A DNA stretch of 64,000 nt. Source: Gluconobacter sphaericus NBRC 12467 (GTDB lineage: Bacteria; Pseudomonadota; Alphaproteobacteria; Acetobacterales; Acetobacteraceae). The position numbers and the translations under genes are program-made. Under the pieces are notes generated by a model. The model was not told the DNA's origin. It searched no databases and saw only the letters and a program-made list of their open reading frames with translations. Positions 1-8,255 of this stretch are shown piece by piece (the stretch's first letter is position 1; each line of letters starts with the position of its first letter). The DNA is taken from positions 391,932 through 455,931 of the forward strand of contig NZ_BJMK01000001.1 in the NCBI RefSeq assembly GCF_006539125.1, in the 5' to 3' direction.

Positions 1-2
1 AT

Positions 3-743
3 TCTGTGTTCAGCATGGCGCAGTTCTGGAATGGTCGCGCTAAGGATCTGGCGGAGCAGGCGGCTGGTCCGGTCATGAATCCGCTCGAAATGGGTTCGCA
101 TGACTGGGCGACGGTGGCCGAACACGTTCGCAGCACGCCTGCCTATGCCGGGCAGTTTGAAGCAGCTTTTGGCTCTGATGTGATCGACAAGAACACGATT
201 ACGGCGGCCATTGCAGAGTACGAAAAGACGCTGATTACGCCCGACAGTCGTTTTGACCTGTATCTGAAGGGCGATGCGAAGGCGATTACGGCACAGGAAA
301 AGCGCGGCTATGAGCGGTTCAAGGAAATCGGCTGTTCTGGCTGCCATAGCGGTATTGCCGTGGGGGGCGACGCCTATGAGATCCTTGGTTTGGAAGGGCC
401 GTATTTTGAGAACCGTCATACGAAGCTGACGGATGCTGATGAAGGCCGTGTGGCTGTGACGCATAAGGAAATTGACCGTGAGCGCTTCAAGGTTCCAAAC
501 CTGCGCAATGTCGAGCTGACGGGGCCTTGGCTGCATGATGGCTCGGCGACTACGCTGGAGCAGGTCGTGCGGGAGATGGCACGTTATGAAACGCCGGATC
601 ATGACATTGCTGATCAGGATGTCACGGATATCGTGGCGTTCCTCAAGACGCTGACGGGTAAGTATGAGGGCGTTCCGCTGAAGGATGTGTCGGCTGACCA
701 GCCATTGCAGGCTCCTATGTCGGGTTCTAATGCCCCGAACTGA
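3..743 (+). CDS. Dihaem cytochrome c peroxidase, C-terminal part (5' end outside window)
   Basis: This is the 3' portion of a bacterial dihaem cytochrome c peroxidase, a periplasmic enzyme that reduces hydrogen peroxide with electrons from the respiratory chain. The reading frame is open to the left edge, so the start and the first haem site lie outside the window. About 247 residues are visible. They hold one haem-binding CXXCH (C-S-G-C-H, roughly residue 110 of the visible part) and the family's conserved stretches FKVPNLRNVELTGPWLHDG and DIVAFLKTLTG near the end. The codon at base 6 is an internal valine and not a start, because the family motif NSVFSMAQFW runs through it. It is followed by about 460 bases without a confident gene. 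Confidence 0.93.
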   Translation, partial: SVFSMAQFWNGRAKDLAEQAAGPVMNPLEMGSHDWATVAEHVRSTPAYAGQFEAAFGSDVIDKNTITAAIAEYEKTLITPDSRFDLYLKGDAKAITAQEKRGYERFKEIGCSGCHSGIAVGGDAYEILGLEGPYFENRHTKLTDADEGRVAVTHKEIDRERFKVPNLRNVELTGPWLHDGSATTLEQVVREMARYETPDHDIADQDVTDIVAFLKTLTGKYEGVPLKDVSADQPLQAPMSGSNAPN

Positions 744-783
744 CGTTTTAGGATTTTAGTACTACAGTTACATTTTTCTGAGA

Positions 784-816
784 GTTCTGAATCTGTGGAT
801 AACCCTGATTCAGAAC
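784..816. repeat. Perfect 10-bp inverted repeat enclosing a consensus DnaA box
   Basis: GTTCTGAATC (784-793) and GATTCAGAAC (807-816) are exact reverse complements separated by 13 bases. The spacer begins with TGTGGATAA (794-802), the exact complement of the DnaA-box consensus TTATCCACA. No T-tract follows, so it is not a standard terminator for the peroxidase gene. Whether DnaA binds here is unknown; a single consensus 9-mer can occur by chance. Confidence 0.55.
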
Positions 817-862
817 GAGATGAATGGCACGATGTCAGCGGAGCGTTTTGGGGCAACGAGCC

Positions 863-1047
863 GCGCAAGAGCAGTTGAATGTGGGCGGAAGCGGTAGGAG
901 ACCGGGGGCGTGGCGCTAGCAGGTGCTGCTGGGCCGGGCTTCCGAGGGGGCCGTTAGGTTCAGGTATACCTCTTGCGTATCAAAATAAAAACGTAAATGT
1001 GGTGCTAGTAAAAATCCGGAGGAAGGCAAATACTCCGGATTTTTTTG
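863..1047 (+). ncRNA. Putative structured RNA ending in an intrinsic terminator
   Basis: Nested complementary segments are visible: CGCAAGAG (863-870) with CTCTTGCG (970-977), CGGAAGC (885-891) with GCTTCCG (938-944), and an inner CTAGCAG / CTGCTGG hairpin with loop GTG near 917-933. A small AGGTATACCT palindrome lies at 962-971. About 35 bases further on is a strong terminator. Nested stems plus a terminator without a reading frame fit a small non-coding RNA or a leader of the downstream GT61 gene. I could not match it to tmRNA, RNase P RNA, SRP RNA or a cobalamin riboswitch. No clear promoter was found, so this remains a proposal. Confidence 0.35.
1011..1047 (+). terminator. Intrinsic terminator
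   Basis: AATCCGGAG (1013-1021) pairs with CTCCGGATT (1033-1041), loop of 11 bases, followed by a run of seven Ts and preceded by As, so it may work in both directions. It is 270 bases after the peroxidase stop codon and 160 bases before the GT61 start. Confidence 0.85.
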
Positions 1048-1210
1048 TATATACAGAACCGTTAATATGGATGACGATTGTATAAAGTGGTTTTTATTGT
1101 GAATTAAATTTTTTGGTTACTTCTTTGTGGGTTTTAATAAGCGATATGGACAGCGGGGAATAGCTTCGCTATCGGTTTGAAACAGAACTATTTTCAGAAC
1201 AGGATATGAT

Positions 1211-2719
1211 ATGAGCGATTATATCAAGGATTGCATCAAATATGATATTTCCGGTTCTGTTTTAGAGGGTTTTCCGGAAGCTTTTGAGCGACGCAATGTT
1301 CTGTACGTGCCGCGACGAGAGGGCGGTTTGGACAAGGACTTTGGGTTATTTGATGAAACAGGCCGACAGATCCTAGGAAATGCTCTTTTTTCAAGTTATC
1401 CGCCTGTATTGAAAACACAGGCTCTGACGACGCAGAAAAAGGGAGAGGCAGCCTCCTACCAGGACAGGCCTGTTGTGTATGGGGGGTGTATTGGCGACCA
1501 TTACGGCCATTTCATCACGGAATGTCTGAACACACTCTGGTATTTTTCAAGGGAATGCTCACCGGAAACGCTGGTGCTTTTCCATAGTGACATGACCGTT
1601 GAAGAGATTTTTTCCAGACCATGGATGGTCGATCTGCTTCGTTATGCAGGGGTCCGAAAAGAACAGATTATTATTCCTCGTGTAGCATTGAGATTTTCTT
1701 CCATTACCATACCGGGGCAGGCTTTTTCTGAAGATGGTTTTGTTTACACGGGCTATGCAAAATATCTGAAATCGCTGTCGTTGAAGGCGGTCCAGGAAAG
1801 CAGTTTTGATTTCCAGGGGATGGTGTATCTCTCGAGGGCTAACCCTCTCTACGATAGTCGGCTGCCCTGTAACGAAGAGGATCTCTGTGCCGAACTTTCG
1901 GGGCGTGGAGTAAAAGTTGTTCGACCTGAAGACCTGTCTGTTGCCGATCAGATCAAGATATTTAACGCCAATATTGTCATAGGGCCTATTGGTTCGGCTT
2001 TTCATACATCGATCTTTGCGGGGGTGCCGAAAGGCATAGCCATCTGCCCGCAAGAGCGGCCTATTGCGCGTTCATACGAATTGATGGATGCGGCGCATGA
2101 TGCCGAGATACGCTATGTATACAGTGAGGATAAAGTAGATCCTTCCACGCTTGCGGAAGTTCTGGTGAATGCTGCGGGGTTACAGGCATATTGGAAAAAA
2201 ATAATAGAAAAATTGAGGCTGGGATTTCTAGAGCGAAAAAACAGAGGAAATATTTTCTTTGTAGGCCATGAGAATATTCTTTTTTCGAGAGATGCGAAGG
2301 AATCCGGGGATTATGACGTTCTTGTAGCCACCGTGGGTAACAGGTCATTTATTTTTGCAAATCAGCCTTCTTTGCCCCCCTTTTTCATTGAAAAAGAATT
2401 AAGCGAGACGAGAGTTATCTCCTATCTGAGATTCGAAGAAGAAAGCGGTATCGGATTCCAAAATCCGGTAAATAAGAAATGGCTGAAAGCAATTCCGTCG
2501 GAATTAAAGAAACATCTTCATTGCGATGCGGACCACGTTAATGATTGGGAACTGTTCCGACTGAAATCTGTGGAGCATCCGGATTTCTCCGGTGATCTGA
2601 AAGTTCTTCTGGAAGCGTTATCTTATCTTTCTGACACGGGAGATGTGGCTGGGTGCCTGACGATTGCGCCCTTTCTTGAGGATGCGCTTCAGCGGTTTGA
2701 AAGCTCCGATTGTCAGTAG
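1211..2719 (+). CDS. GT61 (DUF563) family glycosyltransferase
   Basis: This 502-residue protein resembles glycosyltransferase family 61 (DUF563), which adds sugars to polysaccharides or glycoconjugates. Family features seen are GGCIGDHYGHFITE (about residues 91-104), the segment VYLSRANPLYDSRLPCNEEDL near 215-235, and the nucleotide-sugar-pocket segment GPIGSAFHTSIFAG near residue 258. No signal peptide or membrane segment is apparent, so it should act in the cytoplasm. The last 200 residues are less recognisable. Base composition and codon use are clearly more AT-rich than the neighbours, and there are no other sugar genes beside it, so acquisition by transfer is likely. The ATG follows a weak purine stretch (AACAGGATATG). 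The acceptor and sugar cannot be told from sequence. Confidence 0.8.
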   Translation: MSDYIKDCIKYDISGSVLEGFPEAFERRNVLYVPRREGGLDKDFGLFDETGRQILGNALFSSYPPVLKTQALTTQKKGEAASYQDRPVVYGGCIGDHYGHFITECLNTLWYFSRECSPETLVLFHSDMTVEEIFSRPWMVDLLRYAGVRKEQIIIPRVALRFSSITIPGQAFSEDGFVYTGYAKYLKSLSLKAVQESSFDFQGMVYLSRANPLYDSRLPCNEEDLCAELSGRGVKVVRPEDLSVADQIKIFNANIVIGPIGSAFHTSIFAGVPKGIAICPQERPIARSYELMDAAHDAEIRYVYSEDKVDPSTLAEVLVNAAGLQAYWKKIIEKLRLGFLERKNRGNIFFVGHENILFSRDAKESGDYDVLVATVGNRSFIFANQPSLPPFFIEKELSETRVISYLRFEEESGIGFQNPVNKKWLKAIPSELKKHLHCDADHVNDWELFRLKSVEHPDFSGDLKVLLEALSYLSDTGDVAGCLTIAPFLEDALQRFESSDCQ

Positions 2720-2740
2720 AGTTTTCTCTTCTGACAATCG
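2707..2740. terminator. Strong hairpin spanning the GT61 stop codon
   Basis: CGATTGTCAG (2707-2716) and CTGACAATCG (2731-2740) are perfectly complementary, and inside them AGAG-TTTT-CTCT pairs again, giving a long hairpin with one mismatch. The left arm is the last codons of the GT61 gene and the stop codon is inside. No T-tract follows, so it may terminate weakly or protect the mRNA 3' end. The convergent lipase gene ends at 2783. Confidence 0.5.
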
Positions 2741-2782
2741 TGCCGCCTGCGGGGATTGAAGAGAGGCTTTATTTACCTTGGT

Positions 2783-3976
2783 TTATTGAGGAACAGGATT
2801 GCACTGCGGGGTGACGGGCTGGCCTGTCATGACGGCTGTTGTGAAGAGGGCGGAGTCCGGCAGGGAGGCGTTGACTGTCTGGCTGTGGTCCAGCCCCTTG
2901 TAGATATGGGCCTGTACGGTTGAGCCCGCGGCGCAGGCGGCTTTGACCAGACCCAGCTGAAGGGCGGGGGGCACGTCGCGGTCGTCCGTTCCGGTCCCGG
3001 TGAAGAGGGGCTGGGCCAGTTTGAGGGTCGGGAACGTCATGGCTTTCAGGGCCGGGCTCATGGCCTTGAGGAAGGTTGGCTGCAGGCTGTTCTGAAGGGT
3101 CAGGCCTGCGTCTTTTGCCTGTTGGGACAGGGAGGTCAGGCATTCATGGGCGGCGTTGCGATAGACGGGCAGCGCCTTGGCCGTGAAGGCTTCTTCCGGA
3201 CGGAAATGGGGATCGCGTCCTTCCAGTCCGGCGGCGAGATAGAGGACGTAATTGATTAGTGGGCTGTAGCCCGCGTCGGGCTGTGAAGCGGCCTTGAGAA
3301 GGCCTCCGAGGAGGTCGGGTGTTACATAAGGCGCACCGGTTGCAACGGTGCCGCGGATGTTGAGTTCAGGCGCGTAGGTTGGCGCATAGGCGGCCGTGGC
3401 GACGGCGGCAGCGCCCCCCTGTGACTGGCCGACGATCATGATCTGGTTTTTAAGATCCGGGACGTTGGTGAGTGCCGCGCGGACACTGTCGAGAACGCTG
3501 TAGGCTTCGACGCGGGTATCCAGATAAGCGTGGGTGCCAGGTGTGCCGAGACCCTGATAATCCGTGGCAACGATGGCGAAACCGCGCTTCATCCATGTGG
3601 AGAGATAGACGCTGTTGCGGTCGCTGTAGGGATTGAGCGACGGGGCGCAGCTGTCATCGACGCCAACGGTGCCGTGGGCCCACGCAACGATCGGCCAGCC
3701 GCCCTGCGGGGCCGGTCCGGCGGGCAGGATGATTTCGGCGGTGACGGGCACGAGACCTTTATCGGTGATGCCGTTCGTCGAGAGATAGGTAATGCGCAGG
3801 GCGCGTCCGGCGTCCGGAAGGCTGAGAGCAGCGGCCAGAGGGGCTGAGGCCGTGATGGTGCCTGGCTTGTGGGCTGTTGCCGGTGCTGCGGCATGGGCGC
3901 CGGGGGCAAGAGTACAAACGCAGAGGGTCGTGCTTGCAAGAAGAGGCAGGATCTTGCGCAGAAGTGGCCGGGACAT
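2783..3976 (-). CDS. Secreted lipase / alpha-beta hydrolase (secretory lipase family)
   Basis: This 397-residue protein has an N-terminal signal peptide (MSRPLLRKIL to about AHA, residue 29) and an alpha/beta-hydrolase fold like the secretory lipase family (PF03583). The nucleophile motif GQSQGG puts the catalytic serine at residue 185. The likely acid is in TGTDDRDVP (331-334) and the likely histidine is 364 in GLDHSQ. The oxyanion region WAHGTVGVDDSC (about 99-110) is typical of the family. It should hydrolyse esters or lipids in the periplasm or outside the cell. It stands alone, convergent with the GT61 gene. The substrate is not known. Confidence 0.85.
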   Translation of the reverse strand: MSRPLLRKILPLLASTTLCVCTLAPGAHAAAPATAHKPGTITASAPLAAALSLPDAGRALRITYLSTNGITDKGLVPVTAEIILPAGPAPQGGWPIVAWAHGTVGVDDSCAPSLNPYSDRNSVYLSTWMKRGFAIVATDYQGLGTPGTHAYLDTRVEAYSVLDSVRAALTNVPDLKNQIMIVGQSQGGAAAVATAAYAPTYAPELNIRGTVATGAPYVTPDLLGGLLKAASQPDAGYSPLINYVLYLAAGLEGRDPHFRPEEAFTAKALPVYRNAAHECLTSLSQQAKDAGLTLQNSLQPTFLKAMSPALKAMTFPTLKLAQPLFTGTGTDDRDVPPALQLGLVKAACAAGSTVQAHIYKGLDHSQTVNASLPDSALFTTAVMTGQPVTPQCNPVPQ

Positions 3977-4104
3977 GGGAAATCCTTTTGTCAGTCTCGC
4001 TTCACGGAGCCGGTGAAGGTTACATCGGACGAGAGCGAGACTGACGGCATGTCCTAGAACGTCAAGTGAATTTACGAGTTTCAGGGTGGATTGGCTGTCT
4101 TGGC

Positions 4105-4314
4105 TCAGTCGTCCCGGGCAAGGCGCTGGTCAGCGGCTTGGTCGATCCGGTCGCGTTCCTCCATTGTGAGGAGGCCGCGCTTGTATTCCTGTGTGGCGCG
4201 CGCCTTGGCGTTGCGGGCGCGGGCGCGGGTGTCGATCGGGTAGGCACGTTTTTCGGTGAGGCCGAAGGCGCTGTCGGGCAGGGCGTTGCGTTCTTCCTGT
4301 GTGAGATGGCTCAT
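4105..4314 (-). CDS. Small conserved hypothetical protein, 69 aa
   Basis: A charged protein of 69 residues starting MSHLTQEERNALPDSAFGL. The phrase LPDSAF-GL-EKRAYPID resembles a motif seen in small proteins of the DUF6582 kind, in which a short LPDSAFALPE-RKYPI segment is conserved, but I cannot confirm this by search. The rest is rich in Arg and Ala (RARARNAKARATQEY) and probably helical. No signal peptide or membrane segment is present. It is a single-gene unit between the lipase and the divergent Smr-domain gene. The function is unknown. Confidence 0.65.
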   Translation of the reverse strand: MSHLTQEERNALPDSAFGLTEKRAYPIDTRARARNAKARATQEYKRGLLTMEERDRIDQAADQRLARDD

Positions 4315-4475
4315 TGTCTTCTCTTCCGGAAATGAAACCTGACACTCACCGTATCAGTGCGATGCAGGGTCTGAAATCCTGAAAGAACATTGTTCAATGA
4401 TACCGGAACCCGTTACATGCTCGGGACCTGAATTCCCTGTCGGGAGAGGCAGGTTGGACAGCAAGCGGGGGTGGT

Positions 4476-5039
4476 GTGGCGAAGCGGGATTTGAGGGAGG
4501 ACGAGGCGACGTTGTGGCGGATGGTTGTCCGTGACATCAAACCGTTGCGTTCTCCGCGTGCGCCGCGCCGTGCAGCGCCTGCGGCGAAGATCGAGCCGCC
4601 TGCGCCTATGCCTGAGGCTGCGCGGTCTGTGCCTGTTGTGACGCGCCGGTCGTTTGTGCCCGCGCCGTCTGTGAAACCTGCGCCGCGACCAGTGGAGTTA
4701 TCTGTTGGCGTGCGTGCTCCGGGGTTGGATGACACGAGCTGGAAGCGTCTGTCACGCGGGAAGATGAAGGTGGATGCGCGGCTCGATTTGCATGGATATG
4801 TCGTGCAGGAAGCGTTTGAGCGGCTTTATGATTTTATGCAACGTGCGCGGGTGCGAAACTGGCGCTGCGTTGAGGTCGTAACCGGGTTGGGGAGCGGGCA
4901 GACCAGTGGGCTGATTCGCCGTGAACTCCCGCTCTGGCTCCAGCGGGGGGATCTGCGATCCATGGTTCTGGCTGTTGTGCATCCCCATGAGGCCAATCAC
5001 GGGTCGGTCCGGATTTTGCTGAAAACCCGCCGCCGCTGA
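4476..5039 (+). CDS. Smr/MutS2-domain protein
   Basis: This 187-residue protein has a C-terminal Smr domain of the stand-alone type. The hallmark LDLHG is near residues 106-110 and the second motif TGLGSG near 138-143, followed by PLWLQRGDLR and VVHPHEANHGSVRILLKTRRR. Smr domains bind and often nick DNA or RNA. The first 85 residues are proline- and alanine-rich and probably disordered. The start is a GTG at 4476 preceded by GGGGGTG, a purine-rich stretch. It ends five bases before the convergent gene, with no terminator hairpin seen between them. Confidence 0.88.
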   Translation: MAKRDLREDEATLWRMVVRDIKPLRSPRAPRRAAPAAKIEPPAPMPEAARSVPVVTRRSFVPAPSVKPAPRPVELSVGVRAPGLDDTSWKRLSRGKMKVDARLDLHGYVVQEAFERLYDFMQRARVRNWRCVEVVTGLGSGQTSGLIRRELPLWLQRGDLRSMVLAVVHPHEANHGSVRILLKTRRR

Positions 5040-5044
5040 GGCTG

Positions 5045-6127
5045 TCAGAGGTGGCGGGTTTCCTGCCCTTCGCGCCAGCGCGGAATATTGACGGCAAGCC
5101 AGCGGCGCAGGGCCAGGGTGGCACCCAGGTCCGGAACCGTTCGTGACAGGAACGGCGCAGCGTTTTCGCCGGTTGCCAGCTTGAAATGATGCAGATCGGC
5201 CCATCGGCGTACACCCGTATCAGCAGAGGTGGCCGCGCAGGCATGGCTCCATTGCGTGACGATTTCGGGTGGTGTCAGCATGGGAAGAGCGATGGCCATG
5301 GCTGTGTCGGCAGCGGCGGAGACGGCCTGCCACGCATGATAGAACGGCCCTTCGGGGGCTCGGTGTCGGGCCTGCTGATAGGCTTCCAGAAAATTGGGAA
5401 TGGTCGTCGAATGCGTGTCGGTCAGGTCGCCGGTGTAATAGATCGCGCTCGTGCCTTCTGGCAGGTTGGCGAGGACGTCATCAAGCGGTCGGTCGAGCGT
5501 GTAAGGAGAAATCTGAACAGCATCGACGGTACCCTCATGCAGGGCTGACAGGGCGTTCGATGAATCGACATAGCCGGACACGGGAATGGGGCGCAGGCCG
5601 AGGAGGGAGAGCCCCATCAGGGCGTTCAGTTCCGGGCCGTCGATATGCGAAACCGCGAGGCGGACCGGATGGTCGTGGAAGAAGCCCGTCAGGCGGCTGC
5701 GCAGGGTCTTGTGCAGTTCCGCGCGCGCGATGACGACGGTTGTGGTGGAGGCCACGAGGACCGGGATCCAGCGACCGAAATCGTAATGGACGCGGGAATC
5801 ACCGGTCAGGGACGCGAGCAGTGTGGCACCGGGAAGGGCCAGGGCGGTGTTGCCGTCAGGCGCGCTGTTAGCGTCGAACAGGTTGGCGGCACGGACGCCG
5901 TCCTGTCCGATGTCGGGTGTTAGTTCGAGTGGTGTCTCCAGCCCCAGGGCGTGGGACAGGGGGCCGCTTGCGAGTTCGGCAAACTGTCCTGGGGTGGAGG
6001 CGAGCGTGCCGCCCAGAAGGAGCTTGACATCCGTCAGGGTGCCGGCCCGTGCAGGGATATGCGTGGAGGAAGCGGCTCCAGTCAGAGCCGCCAGCCCCTT
6101 CAGGGCTGCACGTCGGGTCAGTCTCAC
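5045..6127 (-). CDS. Tat-exported periplasmic binding-protein-like protein (TctC/Bug-like)
   Basis: This 360-residue protein starts with a twin-arginine signal ([15 protein letters not shown]) and a cleavage region around residue 28, so it should be folded and sent to the periplasm by Tat. The remainder ([24 protein letters not shown] and later [17 protein letters not shown]) resembles the extracytoplasmic binding receptors of tripartite tricarboxylate transporters (TctC/Bug family), but the match is judged by eye only. Its start overlaps the hemF stop by 4 bases (ATGA), so the two are translationally coupled. No transporter membrane subunit is near. The ligand is unknown and a role linked to haem synthesis is only suggested by position. 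Confidence 0.6.
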   Translation of the reverse strand: MRLTRRAALKGLAALTGAASSTHIPARAGTLTDVKLLLGGTLASTPGQFAELASGPLSHALGLETPLELTPDIGQDGVRAANLFDANSAPDGNTALALPGATLLASLTGDSRVHYDFGRWIPVLVASTTTVVIARAELHKTLRSRLTGFFHDHPVRLAVSHIDGPELNALMGLSLLGLRPIPVSGYVDSSNALSALHEGTVDAVQISPYTLDRPLDDVLANLPEGTSAIYYTGDLTDTHSTTIPNFLEAYQQARHRAPEGPFYHAWQAVSAAADTAMAIALPMLTPPEIVTQWSHACAATSADTGVRRWADLHHFKLATGENAAPFLSRTVPDLGATLALRRWLAVNIPRWREGQETRHL

Positions 6128-7041
6128 GGCCAGCGGACTTCCGGCGGCATGCTCATGAGGATGGCTTCGGTGTTGCCGCCCGTTTTCAGACCGAACAACG
6201 TGCCGCGGTCATGTAGCAGGTTGAACTCGACGTAACGGCCGCGGCGAATAAGCTGGGCGTCACGGTCGACTTCGGTCCAGGGGGTGAAGATGCGTCGGCG
6301 GACGATAGTCGGATAGGCGTCGTGGAAGGCCATGCCGACGTCTTTGGTGAAAGCGAAGTCCAGATCGACGTCGCCGGTGTGGAACTGGTCGTAGAAGATG
6401 CCGCCAAGGCCGCGCGGTTCGTTGCGGTGGGAGAGGTGGAAATAGCGGTCACACCATTCCTTGAAGCGGGGATAATGCTCTGGGTCGTGGCGGTTGCAGG
6501 CGTCTTCGAAAGACTTGTGGAAATAGGCTGCGTCCGCCTGGGCTTCTGCGCTGTCGGGGAACATCGGGGTGATGTCGCCGCCGCCGCCGAACCAGCCTTT
6601 TGTCGTGACGATCATGCGCGTGTTGAAATGCGCGGCACTGACATGCGGGTTGCAGGGATGGGCGACGAGGGAGACACCGGTTGCGAAGAAGCGGGGGTCT
6701 TCGTCGGCGCCGGGAATGTTCTTGCGGAATTCGGGAGAGAATTCGCCCCAGACGGTCGAGACGTTGACTCCGACTTTTTCGAACACGCGGCCACGCATGA
6801 CGGACATTACGCCGGCGCCGCCTTCGGGGCGGCTCCAGGCGGTGCGTTCGAAACGGCCCGGGGCTGTGCGGTCACGGAGGACCTGCGAGCCACCTTCAGC
6901 GGCTTCGTCTTCCAGTTTTTCGTAAGACGCGCAGATACGGTCGCGGAGGGTTTCGAACCAGGTTTGGGCGTCCTGCTTGAGGGCGTCGTGAGGTACGTCT
7001 GGACGAACGGTTTCGGCGAAACCGGGGCTGATCTGGTCCAT
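6124..7041 (-). CDS. hemF: Oxygen-dependent coproporphyrinogen III oxidase
   Basis: HemF catalyses the O2-dependent oxidative decarboxylation of coproporphyrinogen III to protoporphyrinogen IX in haem biosynthesis. The 305-residue length is normal for the family. Conserved blocks visible are [28 protein letters not shown] (shown in part: positions about 77-104), [36 protein letters not shown] and the C-terminal [31 protein letters not shown] region (about 270-300). Use of the oxygen-dependent enzyme fits a strictly aerobic organism, and haem is needed by the cyo oxidase and peroxidase in this window. It is the first gene of a two-gene unit with the Tat protein that follows. It is divergent from mtnP with 274 bases between. 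Confidence 0.97.
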   Translation of the reverse strand: MDQISPGFAETVRPDVPHDALKQDAQTWFETLRDRICASYEKLEDEAAEGGSQVLRDRTAPGRFERTAWSRPEGGAGVMSVMRGRVFEKVGVNVSTVWGEFSPEFRKNIPGADEDPRFFATGVSLVAHPCNPHVSAAHFNTRMIVTTKGWFGGGGDITPMFPDSAEAQADAAYFHKSFEDACNRHDPEHYPRFKEWCDRYFHLSHRNEPRGLGGIFYDQFHTGDVDLDFAFTKDVGMAFHDAYPTIVRRRIFTPWTEVDRDAQLIRRGRYVEFNLLHDRGTLFGLKTGGNTEAILMSMPPEVRWP

Positions 7042-7315
7042 TTTTTCTTCCCCCGTCTATACAGGACAAAACTTTGTTACGCGCAGTGTCCTAGCAAATC
7101 GCGCCGCTGACGAACAGTTGGCTGATGCATGCCTGACGGTGATCCGTGGCGGGACGATGGCGCAAAGACGTTTTCATTTCGTAAAAATGCGCCTGTTTTG
7201 TGAAAAAGTTTCTCTTGGAATGCTCAGGCGCAGGCTGGGGGTTCCAAGGCTTGCGTATCGGGCCGTCTCGTGGTCCAGAACGGGCGAGCAGTTCAATCAG
7301 CAATCAGGAACAGAC

Positions 7316-8206
7316 ATGTCTTCAGAACAGGAAATCCAGCCCGTCATCGGTGTGATCGGTGGCTCGGGGCTGTATGACATTGACGGACTCGAGAACAAGG
7401 AATGGCGCCGGGTAGAAACACCCTGGGGCGAGCCGTCGGACGAACTGCTGTTCGGCACGTTTGAAGGTGTGCAGTGTGTGTTTTTGCCGCGTCACGGGCG
7501 GGGACATCCTATTCCGCCGTCGCGCCTGAACTTCCGCGCCAATATCGACGCGCTCAAGCGTGCCGGAGTCACGGATATTCTGTCGCTTTCGGCTGTAGGG
7601 TCGCTCAAGGAAGAGCTGCCGCCGGGGCATTTTGTGCTGGTGGATCAGTTCATCGACCGTAGTTTCGCACGGGAAAAGAGCTTTTTCGATACGGGCTGTG
7701 TGGCGCATGTCGGCATGGCGGACCCCGTTTCGGCGCGTGTGCTGGATGTGGTGCAGGGCGAGGCTGAGACGCTCGGCATTCCGGTAACGCGGGGCGGAAC
7801 GTATCTGGTGATGGAAGGGCCGCAGTTTTCTACGCGGGCTGAGAGCGAGTTGTACCGTTCCTGGGGCTGTTCGGTCGTGGGCATGACGAACATGCCTGAA
7901 GCCAAACTCGCGCGGGAAGCGGAGATGAACTACGCGACCGTTGCCATGGTTACGGATTTCGACTGCTGGCACAGCGACCATGACAGTGTGACGGTTGAGG
8001 CTGTTGTGAAGGTCATGACGGGAAATGCGGAGAATGCGCGTCGCCTGGTGAAGGCAGTTATTCCGGTGCTTGGAAAGAAGCGGCCGGTGGATGCGAGCGC
8101 CGAGCGGGCGCTGGATCATGCAATCATTACGGCACCTGCCGCGCGTGATCCGAAGCTGGTGGCAAAGCTCGATGCTGTGGCAGGGCGTGTTCTGAAGCAG
8201 GGCTAA
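7316..8206 (+). CDS. mtnP: S-methyl-5'-thioadenosine phosphorylase
   Basis: MtnP splits methylthioadenosine with phosphate to adenine and methylthioribose-1-phosphate, the first step of methionine salvage. The family signature is clear: IGVIGGSGLYDIDGLEN at the N-terminus, PRHGRGHPIPPSRLNFRANI, EGPQFSTRAES and GMTNMPEAKLAREAEMNYA (about 195-215), then VTDFDCWH. The frame is open upstream to 7118, but the ATG at 7316 is preceded by a good AGGAA site and gives the normal length of 296 residues, so I chose it. Closely related purine nucleoside phosphorylases share the fold; the FDCWH segment supports MTAP. Monocistronic, with a hairpin just after the stop. Confidence 0.94.
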   Translation: MSSEQEIQPVIGVIGGSGLYDIDGLENKEWRRVETPWGEPSDELLFGTFEGVQCVFLPRHGRGHPIPPSRLNFRANIDALKRAGVTDILSLSAVGSLKEELPPGHFVLVDQFIDRSFAREKSFFDTGCVAHVGMADPVSARVLDVVQGEAETLGIPVTRGGTYLVMEGPQFSTRAESELYRSWGCSVVGMTNMPEAKLAREAEMNYATVAMVTDFDCWHSDHDSVTVEAVVKVMTGNAENARRLVKAVIPVLGKKRPVDASAERALDHAIITAPAARDPKLVAKLDAVAGRVLKQG

Positions 8207-8215
8207 AACCCTGAA

Positions 8216-8244
8216 CGCCGCGCCGGCGTAAAGCGGGCGCGGCG
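8216..8244. terminator. GC-rich hairpin after mtnP
   Basis: CGCCGCGCC (8216-8224) pairs with GGCGCGGCG (8236-8244). It lies between the convergent mtnP and DUF2934 genes. There is no T-run, so it is a weak candidate terminator or an mRNA 3' end. Confidence 0.4.
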
Positions 8245-8255
8245 AATATCATTGA

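Larger units (their letters stand above)
744..1210. other. Gene-free interval with inverted repeats, putative structured RNA and terminator
   Basis: I see no convincing protein gene here. Short open frames at 614-868 (-) and 879-1085 (+) have no family resemblance and cross the structures below. The interval holds a perfect 10-bp inverted repeat around a consensus DnaA-box 9-mer (784-816), a set of nested complementary segments (863-977), a strong intrinsic terminator (1011-1047), and an AT-rich tail of about 150 bases leading to the GT61 gene. Confidence 0.6.

Noticed and set aside
893..925. Cobalamin riboswitch, suggested by AGGAGACC
   Set aside because: Other conserved B12-element boxes are missing and no cobalamin gene follows.
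879..1085. Plus-strand frame of 68 codons before the GT61 gene
   Set aside because: It runs across the intrinsic terminator at 1011-1047 and shows no family features.
784..1200. Chromosomal replication origin
   Set aside because: Only one consensus DnaA box seen and no typical origin genes nearby; the AT-rich part is explained as well by the transferred gene.
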